From positions 124,001 through 188,000 of the forward strand of contig JAKLFB010000006.1 in NCBI GenBank assembly GCA_022711435.1: a stretch of DNA of 64,000 nucleotides, written 5' to 3'. Below the pieces are notes generated by a model. It was given only the letters and a program-made list of their open reading frames with translations, had not been told where the DNA came from and searched no databases. Of the stretch, positions 53,805-61,867 are shown one piece after another (position 1 is the stretch's first letter; every line of letters starts with the position of its first letter). The DNA comes from Verrucomicrobiota bacterium. GTDB lineage: Bacteria > Verrucomicrobiota > Verrucomicrobiia > Limisphaerales > UBA1319. The translations under genes were made by a program, and so were the position numbers.

Positions 53805-54881
53805 TCAATCCCGAAGCCACCGCTCCAGGCCGCCGCGCACGAACGCGTCATCCGCCAGATGCGGATACGCGTCGAGCACGCGGTTGATGGCAGCCGCCTG
53901 CCCGGGAGACAACTTCAGCCGAGGATCCAGGCAGTGCCTGGAGGCCAGAAGCCCCTGGCGGCGGAGCACCTCGTGAATTCCGGGGATGCATCCGGCATAG
54001 CCATGGGCGGCGTCGAATATTGCGGCGTTGGCCTCGGTGATCGGGCCGGCCAGCGCCAGAAGCCGGCGCGGCGCCTGGTTCCGCAGCCGAACCTGCCGGC
54101 ACTCCTCGAGCAGCTCCACCGCCCTTCGCGTCCAGAAGGCCCAATGCCCCAAAAGGCCCCCGGCGAAATGGCAGACCACCTCGCCCTCCGCCGTGCCGAT
54201 CAGCTGCGGACAGAGCAGGTCCAACACGATGTGGTCGTCGTTGCCCGTGTAGAGCGCGATCTGATCGCAGCGGCCCGATTCGGCCACCGCCCGCACCACG
54301 TCCAGCGTCCGATACCGATCGAACGGTGCGATCTTGATCGCCACCACATTCGGGATCTCGACAAAGCGCCGCCAGAAAGAGAGGGGCAGCTCGCGCCCTC
54401 CGACAGCAGGCTGGAGATAGAAACCCATGATGGGCAGCTCCCCCGCAACCCGGCGGGCATGCCCGACCAGGGCCGCATCGCTGGCCTGGCTCAAAGCCGC
54501 CAGCGACAGCAGGCCCGCATGATACCCCAGCGCGCGCGCCCGGCGGGCCTCGTCCACCGCCTGGCCTGTCGGCCCGCAGAGGCCCGCGATCAAGACGGTC
54601 CGCCTTCCCGCCGCCCGGTCGCAGTCGCGGACGGTTTCCGCCGCCAGCCTCCAGACCGGATCGAGCAGGCCGTGCCGAGGATCCCGGATCTCGAACTGCG
54701 TGGTGTGCACACCCACGGCAACCCCGCCCGCGCCGGCCGCATGATAATACCGGGTCAGGGCCCGCTGGTGCGCTCGATCGAGCCGGCGCCGGCTGTCCAG
54801 CGCCAGCGGATGAGCCGGAATCACCAGCCCGCGCAGCAGCGCCTTGGTCACCCACGCGGGCGGCAGGGGATAATCGTTCAT
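53805..54881 (-). CDS. DapA/NanA family lyase or aldolase-like protein
   Basis: A 358-residue TIM-barrel protein of the dihydrodipicolinate synthase family. The family's catalytic pair is visible: Tyr155 in IMGFYLQP and the Schiff-base Lys183 in VVAIKIAPFDRY. The segment GVAVGVHTTQFEIRDPRHGL resembles the GTTGE region but lacks its usual residues, so DapA activity itself is unlikely; such members act on sugar acids or keto-deoxy acids. It follows the epimerase gene by 17 bp. Confidence 0.78.
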   Translation of the reverse strand: MNDYPLPPAWVTKALLRGLVIPAHPLALDSRRRLDRAHQRALTRYYHAAGAGGVAVGVHTTQFEIRDPRHGLLDPVWRLAAETVRDCDRAAGRRTVLIAGLCGPTGQAVDEARRARALGYHAGLLSLAALSQASDAALVGHARRVAGELPIMGFYLQPAVGGRELPLSFWRRFVEIPNVVAIKIAPFDRYRTLDVVRAVAESGRCDQIALYTGNDDHIVLDLLCPQLIGTAEGEVVCHFAGGLLGHWAFWTRRAVELLEECRQVRLRNQAPRRLLALAGPITEANAAIFDAAHGYAGCIPGIHEVLRRQGLLASRHCLDPRLKLSPGQAAAINRVLDAYPHLADDAFVRGGLERWLRD

Positions 54882-54898
54882 GATCGGTTCCTGGCAGG

Positions 54899-55969
54899 TC
54901 AAAAACGGCCGTCGCGGACTTCGAAGTGGGTGGGCTTGTTCCAGCGCCTCCCGCCGCGGGCCAGCCAGCGGGCAATCCATCGCAGAACCGCCTCGAGCGG
55001 CGTCGGCGGCGGGCCCAGCGCATGGCTGATCGCCGCCGCGTTGCTCAGCAAGGCCGTGGCCGATTCCTGGTGCAGGAACTCCACGGGCCGCTCCAGGAGT
55101 TGGCCCAATCGCGTCGCGATCTCCCGCACCGACAGCGTGGCCGGACCCGTCAGGTTATAGATGGAAGGCGGGCTAGCCGTCAGCGAGAGCGCCCTCAGGA
55201 TCATGTCGTTGGCATCCCCCTGCCAGATGCAGTTGAAATGGCCCATCCGGAGATCGACCGGCCGGCCCGCCAGCACCTGGGCAGCCAGATCCACCAGAAC
55301 ACCATACCGCAGCTCCACTGCGTAGTTCAGGCGGATCAGCGCGACGGCAAGCCCCCTCTCCCTCGAATGGAATTCGAAGATCCGCTCGCGGCCCACGCAC
55401 GATGCCGCGTACTCCCCCACGGGCGCGACCGGGTCCTGCTCGATCGAGCCGCCGCGCTCCGCCGGCGTCAGCGGATACACGTTGCCCGTCGATAGCGCCA
55501 CCATGCGGGCCGCCGCGTAGCGCGGCGCCACCCATGCAGGAATCGCCGTGTTCACCGCCCAGGTTCGAGCTGGATTATCCGCCGTGCCGAACTTCCCGCC
55601 CACGAGATAGATCACATCGCTCGCATCAGGCAGGAGCGGCTTCGAGCCTTCATCGAGCAGATCGACGCTGAGGGTTTGAACATCGTGCTGGTCGAGCCAA
55701 TCCCGGGCAGCCGGCTGGCTGAAGCGGCTGATGGCGCAGACCTCGAGCCGGCAGCCCGCCTGTTGAGCAGCCCGGCGGGCAAGCACCGCCAGGGTCGGCC
55801 CCATCTTGCCTCCAGCCCCCAGGATCACCAGCGGCCCCTTCAGCGTTCGGATGTGCTCGACAAGGGCCGGCGACGGCCGCGTCAAATATTCGTCCAACGC
55901 CGATTCCGAATCGATGCTTTCGGGCAAATCCATGTGGGAAATCGAGTCAGTCATGGCCATGATGGACAT
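54899..55969 (-). CDS. NAD-dependent epimerase/dehydratase
   Basis: A 356-residue short-chain dehydrogenase-like protein. The nucleotide-binding loop LVILGAGGKMGPTLAVLA lies near residue 46, with DVIYLVGGKFGT and STGNVYPLTPAERGG following. The usual YxxxK pair is replaced by a segment EYAASCVGRERIFE, in which Tyr is present but the Lys position holds Arg, so a non-standard mechanism or a binding role is possible. It probably acts in the same sugar pathway as the DapA-family and TIM-barrel genes downstream. Confidence 0.78.
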   Translation of the reverse strand: MSIMAMTDSISHMDLPESIDSESALDEYLTRPSPALVEHIRTLKGPLVILGAGGKMGPTLAVLARRAAQQAGCRLEVCAISRFSQPAARDWLDQHDVQTLSVDLLDEGSKPLLPDASDVIYLVGGKFGTADNPARTWAVNTAIPAWVAPRYAAARMVALSTGNVYPLTPAERGGSIEQDPVAPVGEYAASCVGRERIFEFHSRERGLAVALIRLNYAVELRYGVLVDLAAQVLAGRPVDLRMGHFNCIWQGDANDMILRALSLTASPPSIYNLTGPATLSVREIATRLGQLLERPVEFLHQESATALLSNAAAISHALGPPPTPLEAVLRWIARWLARGGRRWNKPTHFEVRDGRF

Positions 55970-56064
55970 CGGATCATTTCGCTCCCATGCTGACGCATCC
56001 CCGAAGCCTTGGCCAGCGGAAATGCGGCTGGAATGGGCCGAGCATCCCTTTCCATGCCGATTTC

Positions 56065-56081
56065 AAAATCTCGAAGATTTT
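56065..56081. promoter_or_regulatory. AT-rich inverted repeat upstream of the phosphate transporter
   Basis: AAAATCT-CGA-AGATTTT, two 7-bp arms with a 3-bp centre, stands out in otherwise GC-rich DNA in the 196-bp divergent region. It could be an operator for either flanking gene; no regulator can be named. Confidence 0.35.
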
Positions 56082-56120
56082 CGTCTCACGCACCTCCGCG
56101 CCGCCGTCACGAATTTGCGA

Positions 56121-56148
56121 TTGATCCACCGCCCCGTTCACCTATTCT
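56121..56148 (+). promoter_or_regulatory. Possible promoter of the phosphate transporter
   Basis: A TTGATC box (56121-56126) and a TATTCT box (56143-56148) with a 16-bp spacer lie about 20 bp before the chosen ATG; the leader would be very short. Consensus matches are partial. Confidence 0.3.
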
Positions 56149-56165
56149 GGTGCGCCTGTGCGTTT

Positions 56166-57242
56166 ATGGGATTGGTGCTCGCGGTCATAGCAGTCGCTTT
56201 GATGTTCGAATACATCAACGGCTTCCATGACACCGCCAATTCCATAGCCACGGTCGTGTCGACCAAGGTTCTGACGCCGCGGCAGGCGGTCACCATGTCG
56301 GCTTTCTGCAACCTGGGGGGCGCGCTGATCGGGACGGCGGTAGCGACAACCGTGGGCAACACGCTGGTGGACAGCCAATTCGTCACGCTGCCCACCCTGC
56401 TGTTCGCCCTGCTCGGCGCCTCGCTCTGGAATCTCCTGACCTGGTGGCATGGCCTGCCCTCCAGCTCGAGCCACGCCCTGATCGGCAGTCTTTGCGGCGC
56501 CACGTTGGCCTCCGCCGATGCCCGATGGTCGATCATTCACTGGTCGTTCCAGGACCCGGTCAGCCACGCGTGGAAAGGATTGATCCCGCAAGTCGTCCTG
56601 CCCATGCTGCTCTCCCCGCTGGTGGGGCTGGTGCTGGGATTCGTGTTCATGGGGTTGCTGCTGGTGTTGCTGCGCCGCTGGAAGCCCTACACCATCAACC
56701 GCCTGTTCGGACGCGCCCAGCTCCTGAGCGCGGCTTGGATGAGCATCAGCCACGGCACCAACGATGCCCAAAAAACGATGGGCATCCTGGCCCTGACTCT
56801 GTTCACCGCCACCCGCACCGGCGTCTTTGACGGGCTGCCCGACTGGCTGGATTTCCTGCGGGCCCCGAAGTTCGAGGTGAGCTTGTGGATCAAGGTCGTA
56901 TGCGCCCTCACCATGGCCGCCGGCACCGCCGCCGGCGGATGGCGCATCATCGCCACCGTGGGCCACAAGATGGTCCGATTGCTGCCCGTGCATGGATTCG
57001 CCGCACAGACCGCCGCCGCCACCGTGATCCAGCTGGCCACCCACGGCGGCATCCCGCTCTCGACCACCCAGGTCATCTCTTCCTCGATCATGGGCGTGGG
57101 CGCCACCAAGCGCCTCAGCGCCGTCAAATGGAGCGTGGTGAGCCAGATGGCCGCCGCCTGGCTGCTCACTCTCCCCGCCACCGCGCTGATGGGCTACGGC
57201 CTCCACCGCGCGTTCACGCTCTGGGATTATCTTTGGCATTGA
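56166..57242 (+). CDS. PiT family inorganic phosphate transporter
   Basis: A 358-residue membrane protein with the two repeated PiT signatures: EYINGFHDTANSIATVVST near the N-terminus and ISHGTNDAQKTMGI in the second half, plus WWHGLPSSSSHALIGS and the matching THGGIPLSTTQV. PiT proteins co-transport metal-phosphate with protons or sodium. No PitA regulator or PhoU-like (DUF47) gene is adjacent, which is unusual because many bacterial pit genes follow a DUF47 gene. The start gives MGLVLAVIAVALMFEYING; an upstream GTG is possible. Confidence 0.9.
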   Translation: MGLVLAVIAVALMFEYINGFHDTANSIATVVSTKVLTPRQAVTMSAFCNLGGALIGTAVATTVGNTLVDSQFVTLPTLLFALLGASLWNLLTWWHGLPSSSSHALIGSLCGATLASADARWSIIHWSFQDPVSHAWKGLIPQVVLPMLLSPLVGLVLGFVFMGLLLVLLRRWKPYTINRLFGRAQLLSAAWMSISHGTNDAQKTMGILALTLFTATRTGVFDGLPDWLDFLRAPKFEVSLWIKVVCALTMAAGTAAGGWRIIATVGHKMVRLLPVHGFAAQTAAATVIQLATHGGIPLSTTQVISSSIMGVGATKRLSAVKWSVVSQMAAAWLLTLPATALMGYGLHRAFTLWDYLWH

Positions 57243-57294
57243 CCGCCCCGGCGGTTTCGTGGCGAATAAGCTCCATTCCGGTAACCTACGGTCG

Positions 57295-60200
57295 ATGAAG
57301 GATCACTCCGAACGCCATCAGGAACGCACGAGCCGGCCGGCATCACGCGCCAAATACGACGCGCATCATTCCGTGCTCGAGAAGACCTACGGGCCGTGGG
57401 CCGATCTCCGCCGCGAGCTGGCCGACTCCCGCGGCGCCGTCGCCCAGCGCCAGGAATTGCTCGAGCAGTTCGCCGGCTGCGCCGACCCGCAGCGGGCCTG
57501 GCTCCTGCTCGAGGATTATTTCGCCAAGCTCGATCTGGACCGCAGGGATTTCGGTCCCAGCGATTGGTGGTCGCCGATGGTCGCCGCTCGCGGACCGGCC
57601 CGGCTCGAACAGCTCGCCATCCTCTTTCTCCGCCTCGGCCGCCCCCTCCCCCAGGAGCTGGCCCCCAGCGCCAACCTCGAGCGACTCGCCGAAATCGACC
57701 GGCTCGAGCGCGAGCAGGATTTCATCCGACGCCTCGAGGAGTGGATCGTGCCGCCGGAACCATTCCACCTCGAGTCGCCCCGGGCCGCTCTCCGAGTGCG
57801 CGCCCGCCTGGTCCCCATCGCCCCGCCCCCTGCCCTCCACCGCCTGGCCATCGAGCTCATCGTCCTGCGGCCCCGTTCCGGCGAAAGACCGCGCTCCGCA
57901 TCCGAGATCGCAGCGCTGGCCCAGAGGCCCGCGCACGAGCGCGAGCACTTCTCGACCGCAGACTGGGAGCTGATCGAATGGCTGGCCGCCCGTCCGGAAT
58001 CGGTGCCGCCCAACGGGGAGCCAATCTGCCTCGAGGGATTCGAGCTGCTGCGCTGGCTCTCCCGCTGGGGAGATGGCCAGCGAATCGAGCTGGCGGACCC
58101 GCCCGGCCGGCTTCGGTTCGATGGCCAAACCGCTCTGCTCCTGCCCCGGCTCGCCCCGACAGCCCGCGACATCGAGCTCAGCCACCAGGTCGCCCTCGGC
58201 AACGGCCAGCTCCGGAGCTTGTCCGATGTGATCGTGTTCGCCGGCCAGCCCTGCCTGGTCCTCGATGGCCACCTCTTTCACCTGCTCCGCCAGGCGCCTC
58301 CCGCCAATCTCTTCCAGGAATGGATTCAGCGCGGCTCGATCCCCGTTCACAAGCTCAGCCATCGCTGCCTGACCTCTCTCCGGAAGATCCACGGCCAGGA
58401 CGGCCAGCCCTGGGATCACGTCTGCCGCGCGCACCCGGCCTCTCCCCAGTTCGTGTTCGAGCTGGCCGACGACGTCCTGCGTCTGCGGCTGATGGCGGTG
58501 AGCGAGCTCGACCAGAGCCGCTGGCAATGGAACGGCCTCGAATGGCAGAGGCAGGGCGCCCCGCCTCCCGCCGGCCATCCTCCTGACTGCCTCGAGGACC
58601 CGCGGCTCGAGCCGGCCGCCGCATGGCTCCGGCGCCTGGACTGGTTCACCCCCGAGCCCGGCCTTTGGGTCGCCGACGCCCAGCCGGCGTTCCTGAGCGG
58701 CCTGGCCGATGCCTGGCAGGACCGGCCCCGCCCGGCGGAGTATCTGGGCAACCCGGCCTTTCACCGGCTTTTCCTGGCGCCTCGGGCGCTGCGCCCCCAG
58801 CTGGTCATTCGCGGCAGCGGCATCGACTGGTTCTCGGTTTCGGCCGAGTGGGAGCAGGAAGGGTATCGGCTCACGCCGGCGGATCTGGAGCGGCTCGCTC
58901 GAGCCACCGGCCGCTTCGTCCGCCTCCCCGATAGCGGCTGGGTCGAGCTCGATGCCAGCGCCGTGGCTGAGGCGCAGGCGGTCCTGGCCGATCTCGGCCT
59001 CGAGGAGCTCTCGCCCTCTGCCCAGCCCGTGGCCTTGGCCCCCCACCGCGAGATCATCGATGCCCGCCTGGACCGCTTTCGCCCCCATCCCGCCCTGGAC
59101 GCCCTGCGCCAGCGGCTGGCCGACTATGCCGGCCCGCCCGCCGAGCCCGTTCCATCGGCCGTCCGCGCCGATCTGCGCCCTTACCAGCAGGCCGGCTTCC
59201 AGTTCCTGTGCGGCTTGGCACGGCTCAAGCTGGGCGGCATTCTGGCCGATGACATGGGCTTGGGAAAAACGGTCCAGACTCTCGCCTGGCTGGCCTGGTT
59301 GAAACAGCAGGCTGCCCAGCCCCCTCAGCCCTCGCTGGTGATCTGCCCCGCATCCGTCCTGCACAATTGGCAGCGCGAAGCCCAGCGATTCACTCCCGAC
59401 CTGTCCGTTCTCGTGCTCGAAAGCGGCGCCGCCCGCCATAACTTGCGCCAGCAGATCCCCCGCCATGACCTTATTGTGACCAATTACGCCCTCCTGCGAC
59501 GCGATCTGACGGCGCTTCAAAAGTTCGACTTTCGCGCCCTGATCCTCGACGAGGCCCAGTTCATCAAAAATCCGGACGCCCAGGTCACCCAGAGCGTCAA
59601 ACAGCTGCGCGCCGATTACCGCCTTGCCCTCACAGGCACGCCCCTCGAAAACCGGCTCCTGGACCTCTGGAGCATCGTTGATTTTGTCCAGCCCGGCCTC
59701 CTGGGCACCCAGACCGCCTTCGCCGAGCAATATGAGACCGGCAGCGGCGATGACGACACCCGCGCCGTCCGCCACCGGCGGCTGTCCGCCCGCCTTCGCC
59801 CGCTGCTGCTGCGGCGCCTCAAGCGCCAGGTCGCCCAGGACTTGCCCGACCGGATCGACGAGCGCCGCGACTGCGAGCTGACCGGCGACCAGCGCAAGCT
59901 CTATCTGGCCGAGCTCAGGCGCAGCCGCGAGCAAGTGTTCCAGACCGTCGCCCAGCGAGGCCTTAACCGGAGCCGGATCCATGTCCTGGCCGCCCTCACC
60001 CGCCTGCGCCAGATCTGCTGCCACCCCCAGCTCGTCGGCAGCGATTCGGCTTCCGGCAAGACCGAGACGCTCTTCGAGCTGCTCGAGCCCATGCTCGCCG
60101 AAGGCCAGAAAATCCTCCTCTTCAGCCAGTTCGTCCAGATGCTCGACCTTCTGGCCGCCGAATGCCGCCAGCGCCAGATCCCCACCTGGATCCTCACCGG

Positions 60201-60561
60201 CGCCACCCGGCGGCGCCAGGAGGTGGTCCAGGCCTTCCACGATGATCCCCAGCCCGGCGTGTTTCTCCTCAGCCTGCGCGCCGCCGGCACCGGGCTCAAC
60301 CTGACCTCCGCCACCTACGTCATCCTCTACGATCCCTGGTGGAATCCGGCCGTCGAGGCCCAGGCCATCGATCGATCCCACCGCATCGGTCAAACCCGCA
60401 CCGTTATCGCCTACCGCCTCATCGCCCCGGGAACCGTCGAGGAGAAAATTTGGGATCTCCAGCAGCGCAAGGCCCGGACCATCGCCGACGTCCTCGGCGA
60501 GCAGGGCTTCAGCCGCAGCCTCACCCACGCCGACCTCGAATACCTCTTTGCCGAAGCCTGA
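57295..60561 (+). CDS. Large SNF2-family ATPase
   Basis: A 1088-residue SNF2 protein, distinct from the one at 32507. The N-terminal 600 residues form a long helicase-associated region rich in Arg and Pro (for example PQLVIRGSGIDWFSVSAEWE near 510). The ATPase lobes follow: LADDMGLGKTVQ (near 651), VTNYALLRRD, LDEAQFIKNPDA, TGTPLENRLLDLWSI, then LLFSQFVQML and YDPWWNPAVEAQAIDRSHRIGQ. No SWIM-domain partner gene is adjacent. A possible GTG start lies 12 codons upstream. The 3' end overlaps the pseudouridine synthase gene by 14 bases. Confidence 0.9.
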   Translation: MKDHSERHQERTSRPASRAKYDAHHSVLEKTYGPWADLRRELADSRGAVAQRQELLEQFAGCADPQRAWLLLEDYFAKLDLDRRDFGPSDWWSPMVAARGPARLEQLAILFLRLGRPLPQELAPSANLERLAEIDRLEREQDFIRRLEEWIVPPEPFHLESPRAALRVRARLVPIAPPPALHRLAIELIVLRPRSGERPRSASEIAALAQRPAHEREHFSTADWELIEWLAARPESVPPNGEPICLEGFELLRWLSRWGDGQRIELADPPGRLRFDGQTALLLPRLAPTARDIELSHQVALGNGQLRSLSDVIVFAGQPCLVLDGHLFHLLRQAPPANLFQEWIQRGSIPVHKLSHRCLTSLRKIHGQDGQPWDHVCRAHPASPQFVFELADDVLRLRLMAVSELDQSRWQWNGLEWQRQGAPPPAGHPPDCLEDPRLEPAAAWLRRLDWFTPEPGLWVADAQPAFLSGLADAWQDRPRPAEYLGNPAFHRLFLAPRALRPQLVIRGSGIDWFSVSAEWEQEGYRLTPADLERLARATGRFVRLPDSGWVELDASAVAEAQAVLADLGLEELSPSAQPVALAPHREIIDARLDRFRPHPALDALRQRLADYAGPPAEPVPSAVRADLRPYQQAGFQFLCGLARLKLGGILADDMGLGKTVQTLAWLAWLKQQAAQPPQPSLVICPASVLHNWQREAQRFTPDLSVLVLESGAARHNLRQQIPRHDLIVTNYALLRRDLTALQKFDFRALILDEAQFIKNPDAQVTQSVKQLRADYRLALTGTPLENRLLDLWSIVDFVQPGLLGTQTAFAEQYETGSGDDDTRAVRHRRLSARLRPLLLRRLKRQVAQDLPDRIDERRDCELTGDQRKLYLAELRRSREQVFQTVAQRGLNRSRIHVLAALTRLRQICCHPQLVGSDSASGKTETLFELLEPMLAEGQKILLFSQFVQMLDLLAAECRQRQIPTWILTGATRRRQEVVQAFHDDPQPGVFLLSLRAAGTGLNLTSATYVILYDPWWNPAVEAQAIDRSHRIGQTRTVIAYRLIAPGTVEEKIWDLQQRKARTIADVLGEQGFSRSLTHADLEYLFAEA

Positions 60562-61267
60562 TCATATCGATTTGGACGGACTCCGCGTCCCCATCCTTTA
60601 CGAGGATCCGGCCGTGATGGCCATTGACAAGCCCGCCGGCTGGCTCATCGCGCCCGAAGACTGGACACACACGCGCCGGAACCTCCAGCTCGAGTTGCGC
60701 TCTTCGATCGCCGCCGGCGACCACTGGGCCCGCTCCCGCCAGATCCGGTTCCTGCGCTTCATCCATCGCCTCGATGCTGATACCAGCGGCGTCCTCCTCC
60801 TGGCCCGATCGCCCGGCGCGCTCCGCGCTTACAGCCGCCTGTTCCAGGAGCGCCGCATCACGAAACGATACCTCGCCATCGTCCGGGGCCGGCCATCCGC
60901 TTCGGCCTGGACCTGCCTCCTCCGGCTCTCCGATGATCCGCGCCAGCCCGGACGAGTCCGCGTCGACCCCCGTCATGGCCAGCAAGCCGAAACCCGATTC
61001 CGCGTCCTGGCAACGTCCGCCGACCGCGTCCTCGTCGAGGCTCAGCCCATCACCGGACGCACCCACCAAATCCGCGTGCACCTGGCGGCCGCCCGGCTGC
61101 CCGTCCTCGGCGATTCGCTCTATGGCCCCCCTGACCTCCAGCCCGCCGACAGAGACCGCGGTCTCGCCCTTCGCGCCATCGAGCTCCAGTTCATGGATCC
61201 GTTCCGCCACCGCCCCGTGACCATCGCCGCCCCGTCCGACCCATTCCTGAAGTCCTGGCTGCCCTAA
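60548..61267 (+). CDS. RluA-family pseudouridine synthase
   Basis: A 239-residue enzyme with the RluA motif HRLDADTSGVLLLAR (catalytic Asp76), preceded by AIDKPAGWLI and followed by LVEAQPITGRTHQIRVHLA, the typical third motif. It isomerises uridine to pseudouridine in rRNA or tRNA; which site is unclear. There is no N-terminal S4 domain. The frame begins with TTG at 60548, since no ATG or GTG is suitably placed, so the start is uncertain. The gene overlaps the SNF2 gene end by 14 bases. Confidence 0.85.
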   Translation: MPKPDHIDLDGLRVPILYEDPAVMAIDKPAGWLIAPEDWTHTRRNLQLELRSSIAAGDHWARSRQIRFLRFIHRLDADTSGVLLLARSPGALRAYSRLFQERRITKRYLAIVRGRPSASAWTCLLRLSDDPRQPGRVRVDPRHGQQAETRFRVLATSADRVLVEAQPITGRTHQIRVHLAAARLPVLGDSLYGPPDLQPADRDRGLALRAIELQFMDPFRHRPVTIAAPSDPFLKSWLP

Positions 61268-61270
61268 TGG

Positions 61271-61429
61271 GAACCCGGAGAAAGTGGAGATCGCCAACCA
61301 GTTGCACGCGCGCACACGAGGATGACGTTGACGTGGATCGCCCAGCGTCTTGCGGTGGGAACCCGGACACACGTTTCCAACTGCTGGGTGCAGAAGCGCA
61401 AGAACGACCGCCAGTGTCATAAGTTATGA
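61271..61429 (+). pseudogene. C-terminal remnant of a REP-associated Y1-type transposase
   Basis: The gap 61268-61633 holds no intact gene besides regulatory sites near its end. Two short pieces in different frames, NPEKVEIANQLHARTR (61272-61319) and MTLTWIAQRLAVGTRTHVSN (61322 onward, ending at the stop at 61427-61429), together resemble the helix-turn-helix end of REP-associated tyrosine transposases, in which an 'AxxLRxETTMTLxWIAxRLxMGT' pattern is usual. The break between them is a frameshift, and the catalytic Y1 domain is missing, so this is a decayed copy. Such genes move or process REP-type palindromes. Confidence 0.6.
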
Positions 61430-61564
61430 CCGACCCCATCTGGTTTCCTCGCTTCGTCTGCGGCTTCTGTTCAAGAGTAAAGCTATAGAAGGCAATGGGG
61501 TTAAACATTGAACATTGATCGTTCGCGGGAGGGCAGGCCTGATTCGCTCCCATGCAAACAGATG

Positions 61565-61586
61565 AATATTACCGATCGGTAATATT
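61565..61586. promoter_or_regulatory. HipB operator O1: perfect 22-bp palindrome
   Basis: AATATTACCGATCGGTAATATT, an exact palindrome ending 4 bp before the -35 box of the hipBA promoter. HipB-type antitoxins bind such palindromes to repress their own operon. Confidence 0.7.
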
Positions 61587-61590
61587 TCGG

Positions 61591-61619
61591 TTGATGAATT
61601 GCCAAAGCCGCGAGATATT
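61591..61619 (+). promoter_or_regulatory. hipBA promoter
   Basis: TTGATG (61591-61596), a 17-bp spacer and GATATT (61614-61619), each matching four of six consensus bases. The -10 box lies inside operator O2, consistent with repression by HipB. Confidence 0.5.
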
Positions 61620-61635
61620 ACCGGTCGGGAACGAT
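61614..61635. promoter_or_regulatory. HipB operator O2: degenerate copy overlapping the -10 box
   Basis: GATATTACCGGTCGGGAACGAT matches the O1 palindrome at 16 of 22 positions, with the left half almost intact, and ends at the hipB start codon. Its centre is 49 bp from that of O1. Confidence 0.5.
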
Positions 61636-61867
61636 GAAAACCACTGGACAGATCGGAACGGCGATCCGGACGCGGCGCAAGCAGCTGAAGATCACCCAGA
61701 AGGAACTGGCTATGACTTGCGGCACGGGGCTGCGGTTCATCGTCGATCTGGAGAAGGGGAAGCCCACCTGCCAGATAGGCAAGACACTGCAGGTCCTGCA
61801 AGCGCTGGGGCTTGCCATCAAAACGACGATCCTCGGCAGCGATGAGACGCGAGGCAAGCAACCATGA
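61634..61867 (+). CDS. hipB: HipB-like antitoxin (XRE-family HTH)
   Basis: A 77-residue DNA-binding protein with a helix-turn-helix of the XRE type (IGTAIRTRRKQLKITQKELA, then GTGLRFIVDLEKGKPTCQI). Its position before hipA, the ATGA overlap, and the palindrome pair upstream identify it as the antitoxin and autorepressor of the operon. In HipBA systems HipB binds HipA and the operator together. Confidence 0.88.
   Translation: MKTTGQIGTAIRTRRKQLKITQKELAMTCGTGLRFIVDLEKGKPTCQIGKTLQVLQALGLAIKTTILGSDETRGKQP

Noticed and set aside
57343..60528. A 1061-codon frame antisense to the large SNF2 gene
   Set aside because: Same type of shadow: low-complexity, Gly/Ala/Leu-rich translation with no recognisable domain, while the + strand encodes a full SNF2 ATPase.
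61268..61560. A short functional transposase gene
   Set aside because: The two pieces lie in different frames and lack the catalytic HUH/Y1 domain, so only a remnant remains.
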